DNA of 64,000 nt from Cognatitamlana onchidii (GCF_004804355.1 NZ_SRWZ01000002.1:124001-188000), one strand, 5' to 3'. Shown: positions 17,596-27,648, numbered from the stretch's first letter. The notes: generated by a model from the sequence alone, not told the origin. A program made the numbers and translations.

Positions 17596-18237
17596 TTATT
17601 TACCTCCAAAAAGGCCTCCCAGTAGTCCGCCAAGACCACTCTGCTTTTTACTACTTCCTAATACCATATTGGCAACATCGTCAATAGCACTTCCATCACC
17701 ATCGGCATCTAAAATGGACTCCAAAAAGCTTTGTTCTTGTTTAGCAGAGTTACCGCCTAGTAATCCTCCTAACAAACTTTCAATTCCACTTGATGAATTT
17801 ACATGTTGCTGGCGTGTTTGCTTTCCTAGCATTCCCATTAAAATTGGAGCGGCAATTTTTAGAATTTGAGCTACAGAACCAGCATCCATTCCGGCCTTAG
17901 CCCCTAAAGTATTCTCGATGTTATGTTGTTTATTTCCTAGAACATGGCCCAATATTTTACTTCCATCGTTTATAACCTCGTCATTTACACCTCCGTTGAA
18001 TAAACCATCTAGATTGTCTAGAATACTGCCATTATGCTTATTATTGTTTAGAGCCCCCATTAAACCTTCGGCACCTTGAGGCGTAGCAGCATTACGCTTC
18101 ATGGCTGCCATTAAAACCGGAAGGGCCATAGTTAAAACATCCTGTGTTTTATTTTGAGGTTGATTGGTTTGACCAGAAACGCCGCTAATAATGGTTTTTC
18201 CGAGGTCGCTGTTTAATAAATCTAAGATTCCTGACAT
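17596..18237 (-). CDS. DUF937 domain protein
   Basis: A 213-residue cytoplasmic-looking protein without a signal peptide. Residues 1-145 match DUF937 (MSGILDLLNSDLGKTIISGVSGQ, TMALPVLMAAMKRNAATPQGAEGL, AQILKIAAPILMGMLGKQT), which resembles two repeats of a helical unit. The C-terminus carries glycine/leucine repeats (LLGGLLGG, GGLLGGLFGG) around the stretch DADGDGSAIDD, which looks like a calcium-loop-like acidic turn. DUF937 proteins (YidB-like) have no settled function. Monocistronic with its own terminator. Confidence 0.85.
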   Translation of the reverse strand: MSGILDLLNSDLGKTIISGVSGQTNQPQNKTQDVLTMALPVLMAAMKRNAATPQGAEGLMGALNNNKHNGSILDNLDGLFNGGVNDEVINDGSKILGHVLGNKQHNIENTLGAKAGMDAGSVAQILKIAAPILMGMLGKQTRQQHVNSSSGIESLLGGLLGGNSAKQEQSFLESILDADGDGSAIDDVANMVLGSSKKQSGLGGLLGGLFGGK

Positions 18238-18342
18238 AATATGTTATATTTAAAGAGATTAATAATAGATGGAATAAGGTACAAAAAAAGTTTACATACC
18301 TGTTGATATGACACAGGAATATTAGTTAAGTCACATCTAAAA

Positions 18343-18379
18343 AAAAATACCCCTAGCATTTAATGCTAGGGGTATTTTT
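18343..18379 (-). terminator. Terminator of the serC-serA operon
   Basis: AAAAATACCCCTAGC (18343-18357), 7-base loop, GCTAGGGGTATTTTT (18365-18379): a perfect 15-bp stem just downstream of the serA stop on the minus strand, with A/T tracts on both sides. Confidence 0.92.
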
Positions 18380-18416
18380 AACTGTTTTAACTATCAATTG
18401 TTAATAAGACAGATAG

Positions 18417-19367
18417 TTATCCTAAAATATTAATTATTTGTGAGGCTAGTTCCTCTCCAATTCTATCTTGAGCTTCGTTCGTAGCAGCACCGGTATGAGG
18501 CGTTAAAGATAAAGCAGGGTTCATTAACAGCTGCATTTCTGGTTTGGGCTCATTTTCAAATACGTCTAGAGCTGCTCTAGCAACTTTTCCGCTTTCAATA
18601 GCTTTTACAAGGGCTACTTCATTGATTACACCGCCACGCGCTGCATTGGCAAGAATAACACCATCTTTCATCAAATTGAATTCAGCCTCGTCAATAACAT
18701 AATCCTTTTGAGCTGGAACATGAAGTGTGATAAAATCAGCTTGCTTTAATACCTCTTCTTTTGAAATTGTTTCAATATCAAAACTAACAGTTTGGCCATC
18801 AAAGAAATCTAATTTTAAATTGGCTTTTTCTAAAAATGGATCAAATGCAATTACTTTCATTCCAGCTCCAAGTGCAACTTTTGCTGTTGCCTGACCAATT
18901 CGACCAAAACCTAAAACACCTAAAGTTTTTCCTTTTAGTTCTGTGCCTTTTGCGTAGGCCTTTTTTAGGCCTTTAAAATTACTATCTCCTTCAAGAGGCA
19001 TTTCTCTGTTAGCGTTGTGCAAAAAGCGAGCTAATCCATATAAATGTCCAAATACCAATTCTGCAACAGAGTGCGATGAAGCCGCAGGCGTATTAATAAC
19101 GCTTAATCCTTTTTCGCGTGCATATTCCACATCAATATTATCCATGCCAACACCACCACGACCAATAATTTTCAATCCTGGGCAGGCATCAATTAAATCT
19201 TGACGTACGGTTGTTGCACTACGAACTAATAATACAGTAATATCATTTTCGTTGATATAGTTGATTAATTGCTCTTGGGCAACAGTAGTTGTTATAACTT
19301 CGTAGCCTCCTTTTTCTAGGGCATCAATACCACTTTGGGAAATACCGTCGTTTGCTAATACTTTCAT
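18417..19367 (-). CDS. serA: D-3-phosphoglycerate dehydrogenase
   Basis: A 316-residue D-2-hydroxyacid dehydrogenase; start chosen at MKVLANDG (19367), because the nine residues upstream do not fit the family. The NAD-binding motif is GFGRIGQA near 147-154; the active-site set is present as the RSATTVRQ and NAARGGVINE loops, ENEPKPE and LTPHTGAATNEAQ (Arg-Glu-His type). It lacks the C-terminal ACT domain of long SerA forms, so it is unlikely to show serine feedback through that domain. Adjacent serC immediately upstream makes the serine-synthesis assignment strong: it oxidises 3-phosphoglycerate to 3-phosphohydroxypyruvate. Confidence 0.92.
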   Translation of the reverse strand: MKVLANDGISQSGIDALEKGGYEVITTTVAQEQLINYINENDITVLLVRSATTVRQDLIDACPGLKIIGRGGVGMDNIDVEYAREKGLSVINTPAASSHSVAELVFGHLYGLARFLHNANREMPLEGDSNFKGLKKAYAKGTELKGKTLGVLGFGRIGQATAKVALGAGMKVIAFDPFLEKANLKLDFFDGQTVSFDIETISKEEVLKQADFITLHVPAQKDYVIDEAEFNLMKDGVILANAARGGVINEVALVKAIESGKVARAALDVFENEPKPEMQLLMNPALSLTPHTGAATNEAQDRIGEELASQIINILG

Positions 19368-19414
19368 TTTATTGTTTTTTATTTCCGCAATCACGAAAAC
19401 ATTAATTTATATTT

Positions 19415-20479
19415 TTAAGCTTTACTTTCTAATTCACTCATAACTTCAACCAAAACCTTTACGCTATCAAGTGGTAATGCATTGTACATAGAGGCTCTAT
19501 AGCCACCAACACTTCTGTGTCCATTAACAGCGCTAATACCAGCTTCTTTAAGCATGGTTTCGAAGGTGTCTTTTAGGTTGTCGTTTTCTAGAGTAAAGGT
19601 AGCATTCATTAAAGATCTATCTTCTTTCGCTGCAAACCCTTTAAACAATGGGTTTAAATCAATCTCTGAATACATTAAGCTCGCTTTCTTTTCGTTTTCT
19701 TTCTCGATAGCAGCTATACCACCTAAATCTTTTAACCATTGTAATGTAAGCATCGAGGTATAGATTGGAAATACAGGAGGTGTGTTAAACATGCTCCCTT
19801 TGTCGATATGTACTTTGTAATCCATCATAGATGGTATTTTACGAGATACTTTGCCTAAAATGTCTTCTTTCACAACTACTAAAGTGGTGCCAGAAGGCCC
19901 CATATTTTTCTGCGCACCAGCATAGATTAAATCGAATTGCGTAAAATCTAGAGTACGAGAGAAAATATCGCTACTCATATCACAAGCCATTGGTACGGGT
20001 GAATTTGGAAATGATTTCATTTGAGTACCAAAAATTGTATTGTTAGAAGTACAATGAAAATAATCGTAATCTTCTGGGATTTCGTAGCCTTTTGGTACAT
20101 AATTGTAATTCGCATCTTTAGAAGAGGCTACTTCATAGATGTCATCATAAATTTTAGCTTCTTTAATGGCTTTTGCTGCCCACGAACCAGAATTTAAATA
20201 TCCTGCTCTTTTTTCTAAAAGGTTAAGAGCAACCATTAAAAACTGTGTGCTAGCTCCACCTTGTAAAAACAAGGCTTTGTAACCTTTGCCTTCTAAACCT
20301 AGCAATTCTAAAGCCAGGGATCTAGCATTTTCCATGATATCAACAAATTCTTTGCTTCTGTGTGATATTTCTATTAATGATAAGCCACTATTATTGTAAT
20401 CAACTATGGCCTCAGAAGCTTTTAATAATACTTCTTGTGGTAAAATACTTGGTCCTGCGCTAAAGTTATGTTTTTTCAT
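19415..20479 (-). CDS. serC: Phosphoserine aminotransferase
   Basis: A 354-residue PLP enzyme converting 3-phosphohydroxypyruvate and glutamate to phosphoserine. Start set at MKKHNFSAGPSILP (20479), the normal N-terminus of the family; the longer ORF adds nine unlikely residues. The PLP lysine lies in LIYAGAQKNMGPSGTTLVVV, and FLQGGASTQF and NGHRSVGGYRASMYNA are characteristic SerC segments. It is the first gene of the serC-serA operon, 47 bases upstream of serA. A CAACTTTG sequence in the region upstream resembles but does not exactly match a -7 element. Confidence 0.96.
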   Translation of the reverse strand: MKKHNFSAGPSILPQEVLLKASEAIVDYNNSGLSLIEISHRSKEFVDIMENARSLALELLGLEGKGYKALFLQGGASTQFLMVALNLLEKRAGYLNSGSWAAKAIKEAKIYDDIYEVASSKDANYNYVPKGYEIPEDYDYFHCTSNNTIFGTQMKSFPNSPVPMACDMSSDIFSRTLDFTQFDLIYAGAQKNMGPSGTTLVVVKEDILGKVSRKIPSMMDYKVHIDKGSMFNTPPVFPIYTSMLTLQWLKDLGGIAAIEKENEKKASLMYSEIDLNPLFKGFAAKEDRSLMNATFTLENDNLKDTFETMLKEAGISAVNGHRSVGGYRASMYNALPLDSVKVLVEVMSELESKA

Positions 20480-20556
20480 TTTTATGTGGTAAAAATTAAG
20501 ATGCAAAGTTGCTAATTAATTGGGGATTTTATGCTAAATATTCAATAATTTTTTCG

Positions 20557-21615
20557 TCAAATTGCTAACAAAAATTCAACAGAATCTACCTCATCCGCAT
20601 AATCCCAAAGCTGTGGTTTTTGCGTGGCTCCAAATGTTATTTCGTTTTCAGAAAAACCTTTTGAAACAATGCATTGAATCTGTGATTTTTTTTCATCTAA
20701 AAGTTCTTTTAATTGGTTAGAATCCTCATAGTATTCAAAAAAAAGTGTTGCTATGGGGGAGGCAAAACTTTCATCCTCCTTTATCATAAAGAATCCGTTT
20801 TCAAGCATGTCAAATTCGCTCATTAAGTATACAGCCTTGTTGTAGTCGTAGTTGTTTGCATACTTTGCTTTTTCAATTATAGGGTGCCAATGGTATATAG
20901 CTTCAAAAAAAGAATTGAAGTTATAACCTTTAGGAACAAAGAGTTTTGAAACATTTCTGCAGCCTAAACCATAGTATCTAAAAATATCCTCAGATAAATT
21001 TTTTAAATCGTCTGCACTTTCATCTCCAGTTAAAACAGCAACCGAATTTCTATTATTCCTTATAATAGATGGTTTGTTTTTAAAATAGTACTCAAAGTAT
21101 CTTGCGGTATTATTACTTCCTGTTGCAATAACGGCATCAAAACCTTCTACTTTTTTTTCGGTGAAACGAATTTTTTCATTAAACTGAGGTTCAACATATT
21201 TCAAGTATTTACTTAAGAAGGGCAATAGGTGCTTGTCGTTTGATGATTGCTTAATCAGGACGTCGTGTCCGCAAATAAGTACCGATAGGAAATCATGAAA
21301 CCCAACCAAAGGAATATTGCCTGCCATTATAATAGCTACCAATTTTGGAGAAACCTCTTCGATAGTGTAATGTTTTAACCAGGTATCTAAGTTTTTTTTA
21401 GTTAATGCATCGCTCCAAGATTTTAGTGCAAAATGAATATTATCTCTAGTAAACCAGCCATTGTGTTCTTCAGCCAATTTTATTTGATGCTTAAAACCAT
21501 CAAAGAATAAATCATTGTGTTTAATATTATCGGCTTTACAGATATCTTCATTAGAAAATTGCCTTAAAAAATCTCCTAAATTTACAAAAGCATCAATTCT
21601 TTCTTGTAATTGCAT
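20557..21615 (-). CDS. Acyl-CoA reductase (LuxC-like)
   Basis: A 352-residue aldehyde-dehydrogenase-fold protein of the LuxC/acyl-CoA reductase family. MAGNIPLVGFHDFLSVLICGHDVLIKQSSND is the N-terminal cofactor segment, and the nucleophilic cysteine is in RYYGLGCRNVSKLFVPKGY. It would reduce an acyl-CoA (or related thioester) to the aldehyde with NAD(P)H. There are no lux genes; in Bacteroidota this gene is typically stand-alone and diverges from a ferredoxin, as here. Physiological substrate unknown. Confidence 0.88.
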   Translation of the reverse strand: MQLQERIDAFVNLGDFLRQFSNEDICKADNIKHNDLFFDGFKHQIKLAEEHNGWFTRDNIHFALKSWSDALTKKNLDTWLKHYTIEEVSPKLVAIIMAGNIPLVGFHDFLSVLICGHDVLIKQSSNDKHLLPFLSKYLKYVEPQFNEKIRFTEKKVEGFDAVIATGSNNTARYFEYYFKNKPSIIRNNRNSVAVLTGDESADDLKNLSEDIFRYYGLGCRNVSKLFVPKGYNFNSFFEAIYHWHPIIEKAKYANNYDYNKAVYLMSEFDMLENGFFMIKEDESFASPIATLFFEYYEDSNQLKELLDEKKSQIQCIVSKGFSENEITFGATQKPQLWDYADEVDSVEFLLAI

Positions 21616-21621
21616 TCTGAA

Positions 21622-21653
21622 TTTGGTTATGAAGGGTTTTGGCGTTATTTTTG
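21622..21653 (+). promoter_or_regulatory. Promoter of the ferredoxin gene
   Basis: -33 TTTG at 21622-21625, 20-bp spacer, -7 TATTTTTG at 21646-21653 (exact). The ATG at 21684 is 30 bp further on. This is a textbook Bacteroidota sigma-A promoter. Confidence 0.8.
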
Positions 21654-21683
21654 CGACTGCAAAGTTAGAAAAAGAAATACGCT

Positions 21684-22037
21684 ATGGCAATTATTATAAC
21701 AGACGAATGTATAAATTGTGGTGCCTGTGAACCAGAGTGCCCAAATACTGCAATATATGAAGGTGCCGATGATTGGCGCTACAAGGATGGTACAAGTTTA
21801 GAGGGTACCGTAGTATTAACGAATGGTACTGAAGTAGATGCCGATGAGGCTCAGGAACCTATTAGCGATGAGCTTTATTATATTGTTCCAGATAAATGTA
21901 CAGAATGTAAAGGGTTTCATGACGAGCCACAATGTGCAGCTGTATGTCCTGTAGATTGTTGTGTGCCTGATGAAGATGTTGTTGAGACGGAAGAAGAGCT
22001 ATTAGCTAAACAGCGCTTTATGCATCCAGATGGTTAA
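21684..22037 (+). CDS. 2[4Fe-4S] ferredoxin with long C-terminal extension
   Basis: A 117-residue ferredoxin. First cluster motif [13 protein letters not shown] (Cys11 to about 21), second cluster motif [22 protein letters not shown] near 75-96 with a long insert between the second and third cysteine. The inserted loop and acidic tail place it in the Alvin-type (Allochromatium-type) ferredoxins. It carries electrons at low potential in the cytoplasm. It diverges from the acyl-CoA reductase gene and has its own promoter and terminator. Confidence 0.92.
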   Translation: MAIIITDECINCGACEPECPNTAIYEGADDWRYKDGTSLEGTVVLTNGTEVDADEAQEPISDELYYIVPDKCTECKGFHDEPQCAAVCPVDCCVPDEDVVETEEELLAKQRFMHPDG

Positions 22038-22067
22038 AAAAGCTTAAAATTGTTTTTAACGATACAT

Positions 22068-22096
22068 AAAACCCTAAGCTAGTGCTTGGGGTTTTT
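22068..22096 (+). terminator. Terminator of the ferredoxin gene
   Basis: AAAACCCTAAGC (22068-22079) pairs with GCTTGGGGTTTTT (22084-22096), 4-base loop, one T-G wobble, T-run. Confidence 0.85.
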
Positions 22097-22166
22097 ATTT
22101 AATGAAAAGAGCCATGTAAGTAGTTGGTTGGACTTTTTTGTAACCCTTTTAGGGGCTAAGGTTTTG

Positions 22167-22174
22167 TATTTTTG
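22167..22174 (+). promoter_or_regulatory. -7 element abutting the thiamine pyrophosphokinase start
   Basis: TATTTTTG, exact TAnnTTTG, ends only 4 bases before the ATG at 22179. A transcription start at the normal distance would fall on the ATG, implying a leaderless mRNA. Confidence 0.6.
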
Positions 22175-22178
22175 AAGT

Positions 22179-22781
22179 ATGAATAAAACAGCATTACTTT
22201 TGTTAAACGGCGAAAAACCTAATGCAATGCCAGATTCTAGTAATTATGGTATTGTTTGTGCGACCGATGGGGCGTATAAAACAATTTCGCGATTTAATAT
22301 TAAACCAGATTTTATTAGTGGTGATTTAGATTCTTTAACTGAGCCACCCAAGGATGTCGAGATTATTCATACGCCAAATCAAAATTATACAGATTTTGAT
22401 AAGGTATTGAAGATTCTTTTTAATAGAAATTATGTTGATGTTCATGTTTACGGCGCAAGTGGCAAGGAGCAGGATCATTTTATGGGTAACTTGCATACAG
22501 CCTTGCAATGGAAAAATAAAATACGATTAACGTTTTTTGATAATTATGGCTATTATTTTCTAGCGCGACCAAACGAAGTTATTAGAAACTGTTTGAAAAA
22601 GCATGTATCTCTAGTTCCGATGCCTAGTGCAGAAGGCATAACCACAATAGGATTACAATATCCGTTACTTAATGAAACACTGCGTTTTGGAGATCGTTTA
22701 GGAACTAGGAACATCGCTATTACCAATCATGTAGAGATTGCTTTCAAAACTGGGGACTTGTTTATCTTTATTAATGATTAA
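22179..22781 (+). CDS. Thiamine pyrophosphokinase (thiamine diphosphokinase)
   Basis: A 200-residue enzyme transferring pyrophosphate from ATP to thiamine to give thiamine diphosphate. The catalytic domain has the family motifs ATDGAY (24-33 region), DFISGDLDSL near 45-52 and QNYTDFDKVLKIL near 68-80, where the acidic residues bind Mg2+. The C-terminal half forms the thiamine-binding beta domain. Length is normal. Its promoter -7 box sits four bases before the start codon, so the message is probably leaderless. Confidence 0.92.
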   Translation: MNKTALLLLNGEKPNAMPDSSNYGIVCATDGAYKTISRFNIKPDFISGDLDSLTEPPKDVEIIHTPNQNYTDFDKVLKILFNRNYVDVHVYGASGKEQDHFMGNLHTALQWKNKIRLTFFDNYGYYFLARPNEVIRNCLKKHVSLVPMPSAEGITTIGLQYPLLNETLRFGDRLGTRNIAITNHVEIAFKTGDLFIFIND

Positions 22782-22798
22782 AATAAACGGGAATTAAT

Positions 22799-22806
22799 TA
22801 CATTTG
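22799..22806 (+). promoter_or_regulatory. -7 element of ychF
   Basis: TACATTTG (exact TAnnTTTG), 42 bp upstream of the ychF ATG at 22849. Confidence 0.5.
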
Positions 22807-22808
22807 CA

Positions 22809-22829
22809 CCTGCTTGCAGACAGGCAGGC
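22809..22829. repeat. Short GC-rich inverted repeat in the ychF leader
   Basis: CCTGC (22809-22813) and GCAGG (near 22824-22828) flank TTGCAGACAG. This CCTGC/GCAGG motif stands out in AT-rich surroundings and resembles short dispersed repeats of flavobacterial intergenic regions. Confidence 0.4.
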
Positions 22830-22848
22830 TCGCAAAATTTTAGTTATT

Positions 22849-23943
22849 ATGAAAGCAGGTATTGTAGGGTTACCAAATGTAGGGAAATCAACATTATTTA
22901 ATTGTTTATCGAATGCGAAGGCGCAAAGTGCAAACTTCCCATTTTGTACTATCGAACCCAATATTGGGGTAGTAAATGTGCCTGATCCGCGTTTGGAAAA
23001 ATTGGAATCTTTAGTCAGTCCTGAGCGGGTTATACCTGCAACTGTTGAGATTGTTGATATAGCTGGTTTAGTAAAAGGAGCGAGCAAGGGCGAAGGTCTG
23101 GGAAATCAGTTTTTGGCTAATATTAGAGAGACAGATGCGATTCTTCATGTATTACGTTGTTTTGATAATGATAATATTGTTCATGTTGATGGTAATGTAA
23201 ACCCTATTAGAGACAAGGAAACCATCGATATGGAACTTCAGCTAAAGGATTTAGAAACGGTTGAAAAGAAGTTAGATAAGGTTAAACGTGCCGCGAAGAC
23301 AGGAAACAAAGAAGCCCAAAAAGAGGAAGCAGTTTTGCTCAAAATAAAAGAAGGACTTGAGGCTGGAAAGTCAGTAAGGGCACTTGAGTTTAGTGAAGAA
23401 GATGTTATCGATTTTGTAAAACCTTCACAGTTTATAACCGATAAACCTGTTATGTATGTTTGTAATGTTGATGAAGGGGCTGCGGTATCAGGAAATTCCT
23501 ATGTAGAAGCGGTAAAGGAAGCGGTTAAAGATGAAGATGCAGAGGTGCTTGTGTTAGCTGTAGGTACAGAGGCAGATATTAATGAATTAGATGATTATGA
23601 AGAGCGTCAAATGTTTCTGCAAGATATTGGTTTGGACGAACCGGGGTCGGCCAAGTTAATAAGGGGTGCTTACAAGCTTTTAAATCAGCAAACTTATTTT
23701 ACAGCAGGGGTGAAGGAAGTAAGGGCTTGGACTGTTGATATTGGAGCAACAGCACCACAGGCAGCTGGGGTTATTCATACAGACTTTGAGAAAGGTTTTA
23801 TACGTGCAGAGGTTATAGCCTATAATGACTATGTTGAGTATGGTAGCGAATCAAAAGTTAAGGAAGCAGGTAAAATGCGCGTTGAAGGAAAGAATTATAT
23901 TGTTAAAGACGGTGATGTGATGCATTTCCTCTTTAACGTGTAA
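22849..23943 (+). CDS. ychF: Redox-regulated ATPase YchF (OLA1-type)
   Basis: A 364-residue Obg-family P-loop protein that hydrolyses ATP rather than GTP. Start taken at ATG 22849, giving [20 protein letters not shown]; the longer frame reads through the repeat and -7 box. G1 is GLPNVGKS, G3 is [17 protein letters not shown], and G4 is the altered NVDE motif ([10 protein letters not shown]) typical of YchF and explaining the ATP preference. A coiled-coil domain and a C-terminal TGS domain ([14 protein letters not shown]...VMHFLFNV) follow. It binds ribosomes and takes part in stress responses. Confidence 0.95.
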   Translation: MKAGIVGLPNVGKSTLFNCLSNAKAQSANFPFCTIEPNIGVVNVPDPRLEKLESLVSPERVIPATVEIVDIAGLVKGASKGEGLGNQFLANIRETDAILHVLRCFDNDNIVHVDGNVNPIRDKETIDMELQLKDLETVEKKLDKVKRAAKTGNKEAQKEEAVLLKIKEGLEAGKSVRALEFSEEDVIDFVKPSQFITDKPVMYVCNVDEGAAVSGNSYVEAVKEAVKDEDAEVLVLAVGTEADINELDDYEERQMFLQDIGLDEPGSAKLIRGAYKLLNQQTYFTAGVKEVRAWTVDIGATAPQAAGVIHTDFEKGFIRAEVIAYNDYVEYGSESKVKEAGKMRVEGKNYIVKDGDVMHFLFNV

Positions 23944-24029
23944 ATTGATAGTTTTTTTGTAGGTTTTATTGTTAATATATGTAAGAATTTATCTATTTTA
24001 GCTAATGCTATTAGTATAATTCTTATAAA

Positions 24030-24542
24030 ATGCCCCATATTGAAATTAGAACTGAAATATATTCTGATGTACATACTTGTTTTGATTTAGCTCGAAACAT
24101 TGATTTTCAAAAAGAATCCTTAGAGCATGTTACGGAAATACCCTTTGCGGGAAAAACCTCTGGGCATATAGGCTTGGGGGAGTGGGTTAGCTGGGAGGTT
24201 ATTCATCTTGGTGTTGTGCAGCATATTACTTCCAAAGTGACAGCATTTAGTAAACCGTATTTTTTCGTTGATGAGATGATTTTAGGGGTGTTTAAGTCCT
24301 GTCGTCATGAACATATATTTAAAGAGGCTGGTAATAAAACTATAATGACAGATAAGTTTTATTTTGAATTGCCCTATGGTGTTTTCGGAAAATTGATGAA
24401 TATTTTTGTCTTAAATAGATACCTTACTAAGGTTCTTAAAATAAGAGCAACGTGCTTAAAAAAGGAGGCTGAATCAAATTTAGGTGTTAAATTTATTACC
24501 AAAACTAAAATGATTGATAGTGCTCAAGTTTATCAACTCTAG
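24030..24542 (+). CDS. SRPBCC family protein
   Basis: A 170-residue START-like (SRPBCC) protein: MPHIEIRTEIYSDVHTCFDLARNIDF and HVTEIPFAGKTSGHIGLGEWVSWEVIHLGV give the helix-grip fold opening, and EHIFKEAGNKTIMTDKFYFELPYGVFGKLMN the C-terminal half. Such proteins bind hydrophobic ligands; relatives are sometimes annotated as cell-division inhibitors without direct evidence. No signal peptide. It precedes a transporter gene by 127 bases. Ligand unknown. Confidence 0.85.
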   Translation: MPHIEIRTEIYSDVHTCFDLARNIDFQKESLEHVTEIPFAGKTSGHIGLGEWVSWEVIHLGVVQHITSKVTAFSKPYFFVDEMILGVFKSCRHEHIFKEAGNKTIMTDKFYFELPYGVFGKLMNIFVLNRYLTKVLKIRATCLKKEAESNLGVKFITKTKMIDSAQVYQL

Positions 24543-24669
24543 GTTTAATCCGTACGTTCTCAATTTTTTTTAAGAGTTTTTAAATTTCTTTCGGTGATTT
24601 TATGTTTGGACATCGTAATTTAAAAACTAACAGAGCTATTATAAAAACATACACAATTAAGTTTGTGAT

Positions 24670-25575
24670 ATGAAATCTACAAAACAGTTTTGGTACGGAG
24701 TAGCTATTGGAATTTTGGGTGTCGTCTTGTTTTCATCGAAAGCGGTTATGGTTAAACTTTCTTATAATCATAATGTAGACCCTGTTAGCCTGTTATTACT
24801 GCGCATGTTGTTTTCATTTCCATTTTATGTTGTTATTGCTTTTTTATATCGAAATCAAAATATTCATATTACAAAAACCACAAAGGACTATTGTTGGGTT
24901 GTGTTTTTTGGGTTTATAGGGTATTATTTGGCAAGCTATTTTGATTTTATAGGGCTTATCTATATAAAAGCTAGTTTGGAGCGTATTATTCTATTTTTGT
25001 ACCCAACGGTTGTTATTTTGCTTAACAGGCTGTTTTTAAAGCAACGCATTAATAACCTACAACGAGCAGCCATTGGGGTAACCTACCTTGGTATTGTTAT
25101 AACGTTTTATCAGGAAATTGAAATTTCTGGCCCGGAAGCTTATTTAGGAGGGTTCTTTATTTTACTCAGCGCGATAACTTATGCGTCTTATTTGGTAGGG
25201 AGTGGTTGGTTAATACCAAAATTTGGAGTTATGAAATTTACGGCTTATGCTATGATAGTGTCTTGCATATGTGTATTTATTCATTACAGTTTTATAAATG
25301 GATTAGATTTAACAAGCTTTTCAAGGGAAGTGTATCTTTTGGGGTTTTTAATAGCAATTTTTGCAACCGTAATACCGTCCTTTTTAGTTTCGGCGTCTAT
25401 TAGAATGATAAACTCATCCAACTTTGCAATAGTAGCTGGATTGGGGCCAGTTTCAACAATTATTTTGGCAGCTGTTTTTTTAAATGAATCACTCACATTA
25501 TTGCAGTTATTTGGTACTTTGGTGGTCATAATAAGCATTCTTATAGTGTCATTAAAAAAAGGAGAAAAAGTATGA
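24670..25575 (+). CDS. EamA (DMT) family transporter
   Basis: A 301-residue membrane protein with ten predicted hydrophobic helices arranged as two EamA repeats (about 10-142 and 155-295). The sequence starts MKSTKQFWYGVAIGILGVVLFSSKAVMVKL and ends with the usual basic tail LKKGEKV. Family members export amino acids, nucleosides or metabolites; the substrate here cannot be predicted. It stands alone between the SRPBCC and parE genes. Confidence 0.9.
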   Translation: MKSTKQFWYGVAIGILGVVLFSSKAVMVKLSYNHNVDPVSLLLLRMLFSFPFYVVIAFLYRNQNIHITKTTKDYCWVVFFGFIGYYLASYFDFIGLIYIKASLERIILFLYPTVVILLNRLFLKQRINNLQRAAIGVTYLGIVITFYQEIEISGPEAYLGGFFILLSAITYASYLVGSGWLIPKFGVMKFTAYAMIVSCICVFIHYSFINGLDLTSFSREVYLLGFLIAIFATVIPSFLVSASIRMINSSNFAIVAGLGPVSTIILAAVFLNESLTLLQLFGTLVVIISILIVSLKKGEKV

Positions 25576-25693
25576 TGTAATGTTCTCAACAATTATCTTT
25601 TTTTATTGTTAATTATTTTGTTATCCGCCTATTTTATTTTTTAATTGGTTATGTTATATTAGCGTTCTAGCTTAAAAAACCACCGCATATTTA

Positions 25694-27544
25694 ATGGCAA
25701 ATCAATCCAATTATACCGAAGATAATATACGTTCATTAGACTGGAAAGAGCATATCCGCATGCGACCAGGAATGTATATTGGTAAGTTGGGCGACGGGAG
25801 CTCCCCAGATGATGGGATTTATATTCTTTTGAAAGAAGTTTTGGATAACTCCATAGACGAATACGTTATGGGAGCTGGTAAGACCATTGAAATATCTATT
25901 CAAGGAACCAAAGTAACAGTGCGTGATTATGGAAGAGGGATTCCTTTAGGTAAAGTTGTAGATGTAGTTTCAAAGATGAATACTGGGGGCAAGTATGACT
26001 CTAAAGCCTTTAAAAAGTCTGTTGGACTTAATGGTGTGGGGACCAAAGCAGTTAATGCCTTGTCAACCTATTTTAGGGTAGAATCCAGTCGTGATGGGAA
26101 AAGTGCATCGGCAGAGTTTGAGAAAGGAGATTTGACCAACCAAGAATTTCTTGAAGAAACGTCTAGAAGAAAAGGAACTAAAGTATCATTTATTCCAGAT
26201 GATTCGATTTTTAAAAACTATAAATTTAGAAGTGAGTATGTTGTTAAAATGCTCAAAAACTATGTGTATCTAAATCCTGGGCTGACCATCGTTTTCAATG
26301 GTGAAAAGTATTTTAGTGAAAATGGTTTAAAAGACCTTTTGTCTGAAAAAATTAATGAATCGGACCTGTTGTATCCTATAATTCATTTAAGAGGAGACGA
26401 TATTGAGGTCGCTTTAACACATAGTAAAACGCAATATAGTGAGGAGTACAATAGTTTTGTAAATGGGCAAAATACTACCCAAGGAGGTACCCATTTAAAT
26501 GCTTTTAGAGAGGCGCTCGTTAAAACCTTGAGGGAATTCTACGGAAAGAACTATGATGCTTCCGATATAAGAAAATCTGTGGTCAGTGCCATTGCTATCA
26601 AAGTTATGGAACCTGTTTTTGAAAGTCAGACCAAAACTAAGCTCGGGTCTACCGATATGGGTGGCGGGTTACCTACGGTGCGAACTTATATCAACGATTT
26701 TATGAAACGTTATCTGGATAATTATTTACATAAAAATCCAGATTCTGCTGAACGCATTCAAAAGAAAATTTTACAAGCAGAGCGAGAACGTAAAGAGCTT
26801 TCTGGTATAAGAAAATTAGCAAAAGATAGAGCTAAAAAGGCTAGTTTGCATAACAAAAAATTACGAGACTGCAGAGTGCACTTCGGCGACACAAAAAACG
26901 AAAGAAACCTTGAAACAACACTCTTTATAACAGAGGGCGATTCGGCGTCAGGAAGTATAACAAAGTCTAGAGATGTAAATACACAAGCCGTGTTTAGCTT
27001 AAAGGGAAAACCTTTAAATTGTTATGGGTTAAGTAAAAAGATTGTTTACGAAAATGAGGAGTTTAATTTGCTTCAGGCAGCACTTAATATTGAAGAATCT
27101 TTAGAAGATTTACGTTATAATAATGTTGTAATCGCGACAGATGCCGATGTGGATGGCATGCATATTCGTTTGCTTTTAATTACGTTTTTTCTTCAATTTT
27201 TTCCAGAGGTTATCAAAGAAGGGCACCTTTATATTTTGCAAACACCTTTATTTCGCGTGAGAAATAAAAAGGAGACTATATATTGTTACTCTGATGAGGA
27301 ACGTGTTAATGCGATTGAAAAGTTAAAGCCAAAACCAGAAATTACTCGATTTAAAGGGTTAGGAGAAATTTCGCCAGATGAGTTTAAACATTTTATAGGA
27401 GACGATATTCGTTTAGATCCGATTATGTTGGATGACCATATGTCGATAGAAGAACTTTTGGCATTTTATATGGGGAAAAATACGCCTTCAAGACAAGAGT
27501 TTATTATTGATAATTTGAAAGTTGAAATGGATATTATTGAGTGA
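25694..27544 (+). CDS. parE: DNA topoisomerase IV subunit B
   Basis: A 616-residue type IIA topoisomerase ATPase subunit. The GHKL ATPase domain has the motifs [21 protein letters not shown] and [15 protein letters not shown]; the Toprim domain has [11 protein letters not shown] and [13 protein letters not shown] with the metal-binding acidic residues. Length and the parE-parC order match topoisomerase IV of Bacteroidota rather than gyrase. It decatenates sister chromosomes together with ParC. A 271-base gap holding a small basic ORF separates it from parC. Confidence 0.92.
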   Translation: MANQSNYTEDNIRSLDWKEHIRMRPGMYIGKLGDGSSPDDGIYILLKEVLDNSIDEYVMGAGKTIEISIQGTKVTVRDYGRGIPLGKVVDVVSKMNTGGKYDSKAFKKSVGLNGVGTKAVNALSTYFRVESSRDGKSASAEFEKGDLTNQEFLEETSRRKGTKVSFIPDDSIFKNYKFRSEYVVKMLKNYVYLNPGLTIVFNGEKYFSENGLKDLLSEKINESDLLYPIIHLRGDDIEVALTHSKTQYSEEYNSFVNGQNTTQGGTHLNAFREALVKTLREFYGKNYDASDIRKSVVSAIAIKVMEPVFESQTKTKLGSTDMGGGLPTVRTYINDFMKRYLDNYLHKNPDSAERIQKKILQAERERKELSGIRKLAKDRAKKASLHNKKLRDCRVHFGDTKNERNLETTLFITEGDSASGSITKSRDVNTQAVFSLKGKPLNCYGLSKKIVYENEEFNLLQAALNIEESLEDLRYNNVVIATDADVDGMHIRLLLITFFLQFFPEVIKEGHLYILQTPLFRVRNKKETIYCYSDEERVNAIEKLKPKPEITRFKGLGEISPDEFKHFIGDDIRLDPIMLDDHMSIEELLAFYMGKNTPSRQEFIIDNLKVEMDIIE

Positions 27545-27640
27545 CTTAGGTCAATAATTCGAGGAACTCCATGGCTAAGAAAATCTCTGGATTTAAATTT
27601 GTAATTAAGCTTTGAGAGTATTAAATTTAAATAAACATTC

Positions 27641-27648
27641 TACTTTTG
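27641..27648 (+). promoter_or_regulatory. -7 element upstream of the small ORF and parC
   Basis: TACTTTTG, exact TAnnTTTG, 23 bp before the ATG at 27672. A TTTG at 27611-27614 is too far for a standard -33 element. Confidence 0.5.

Noticed and set aside
24609-24680. 23-codon ORF just before the EamA gene
   Set aside because: Overlaps the transporter start and has no coding character.
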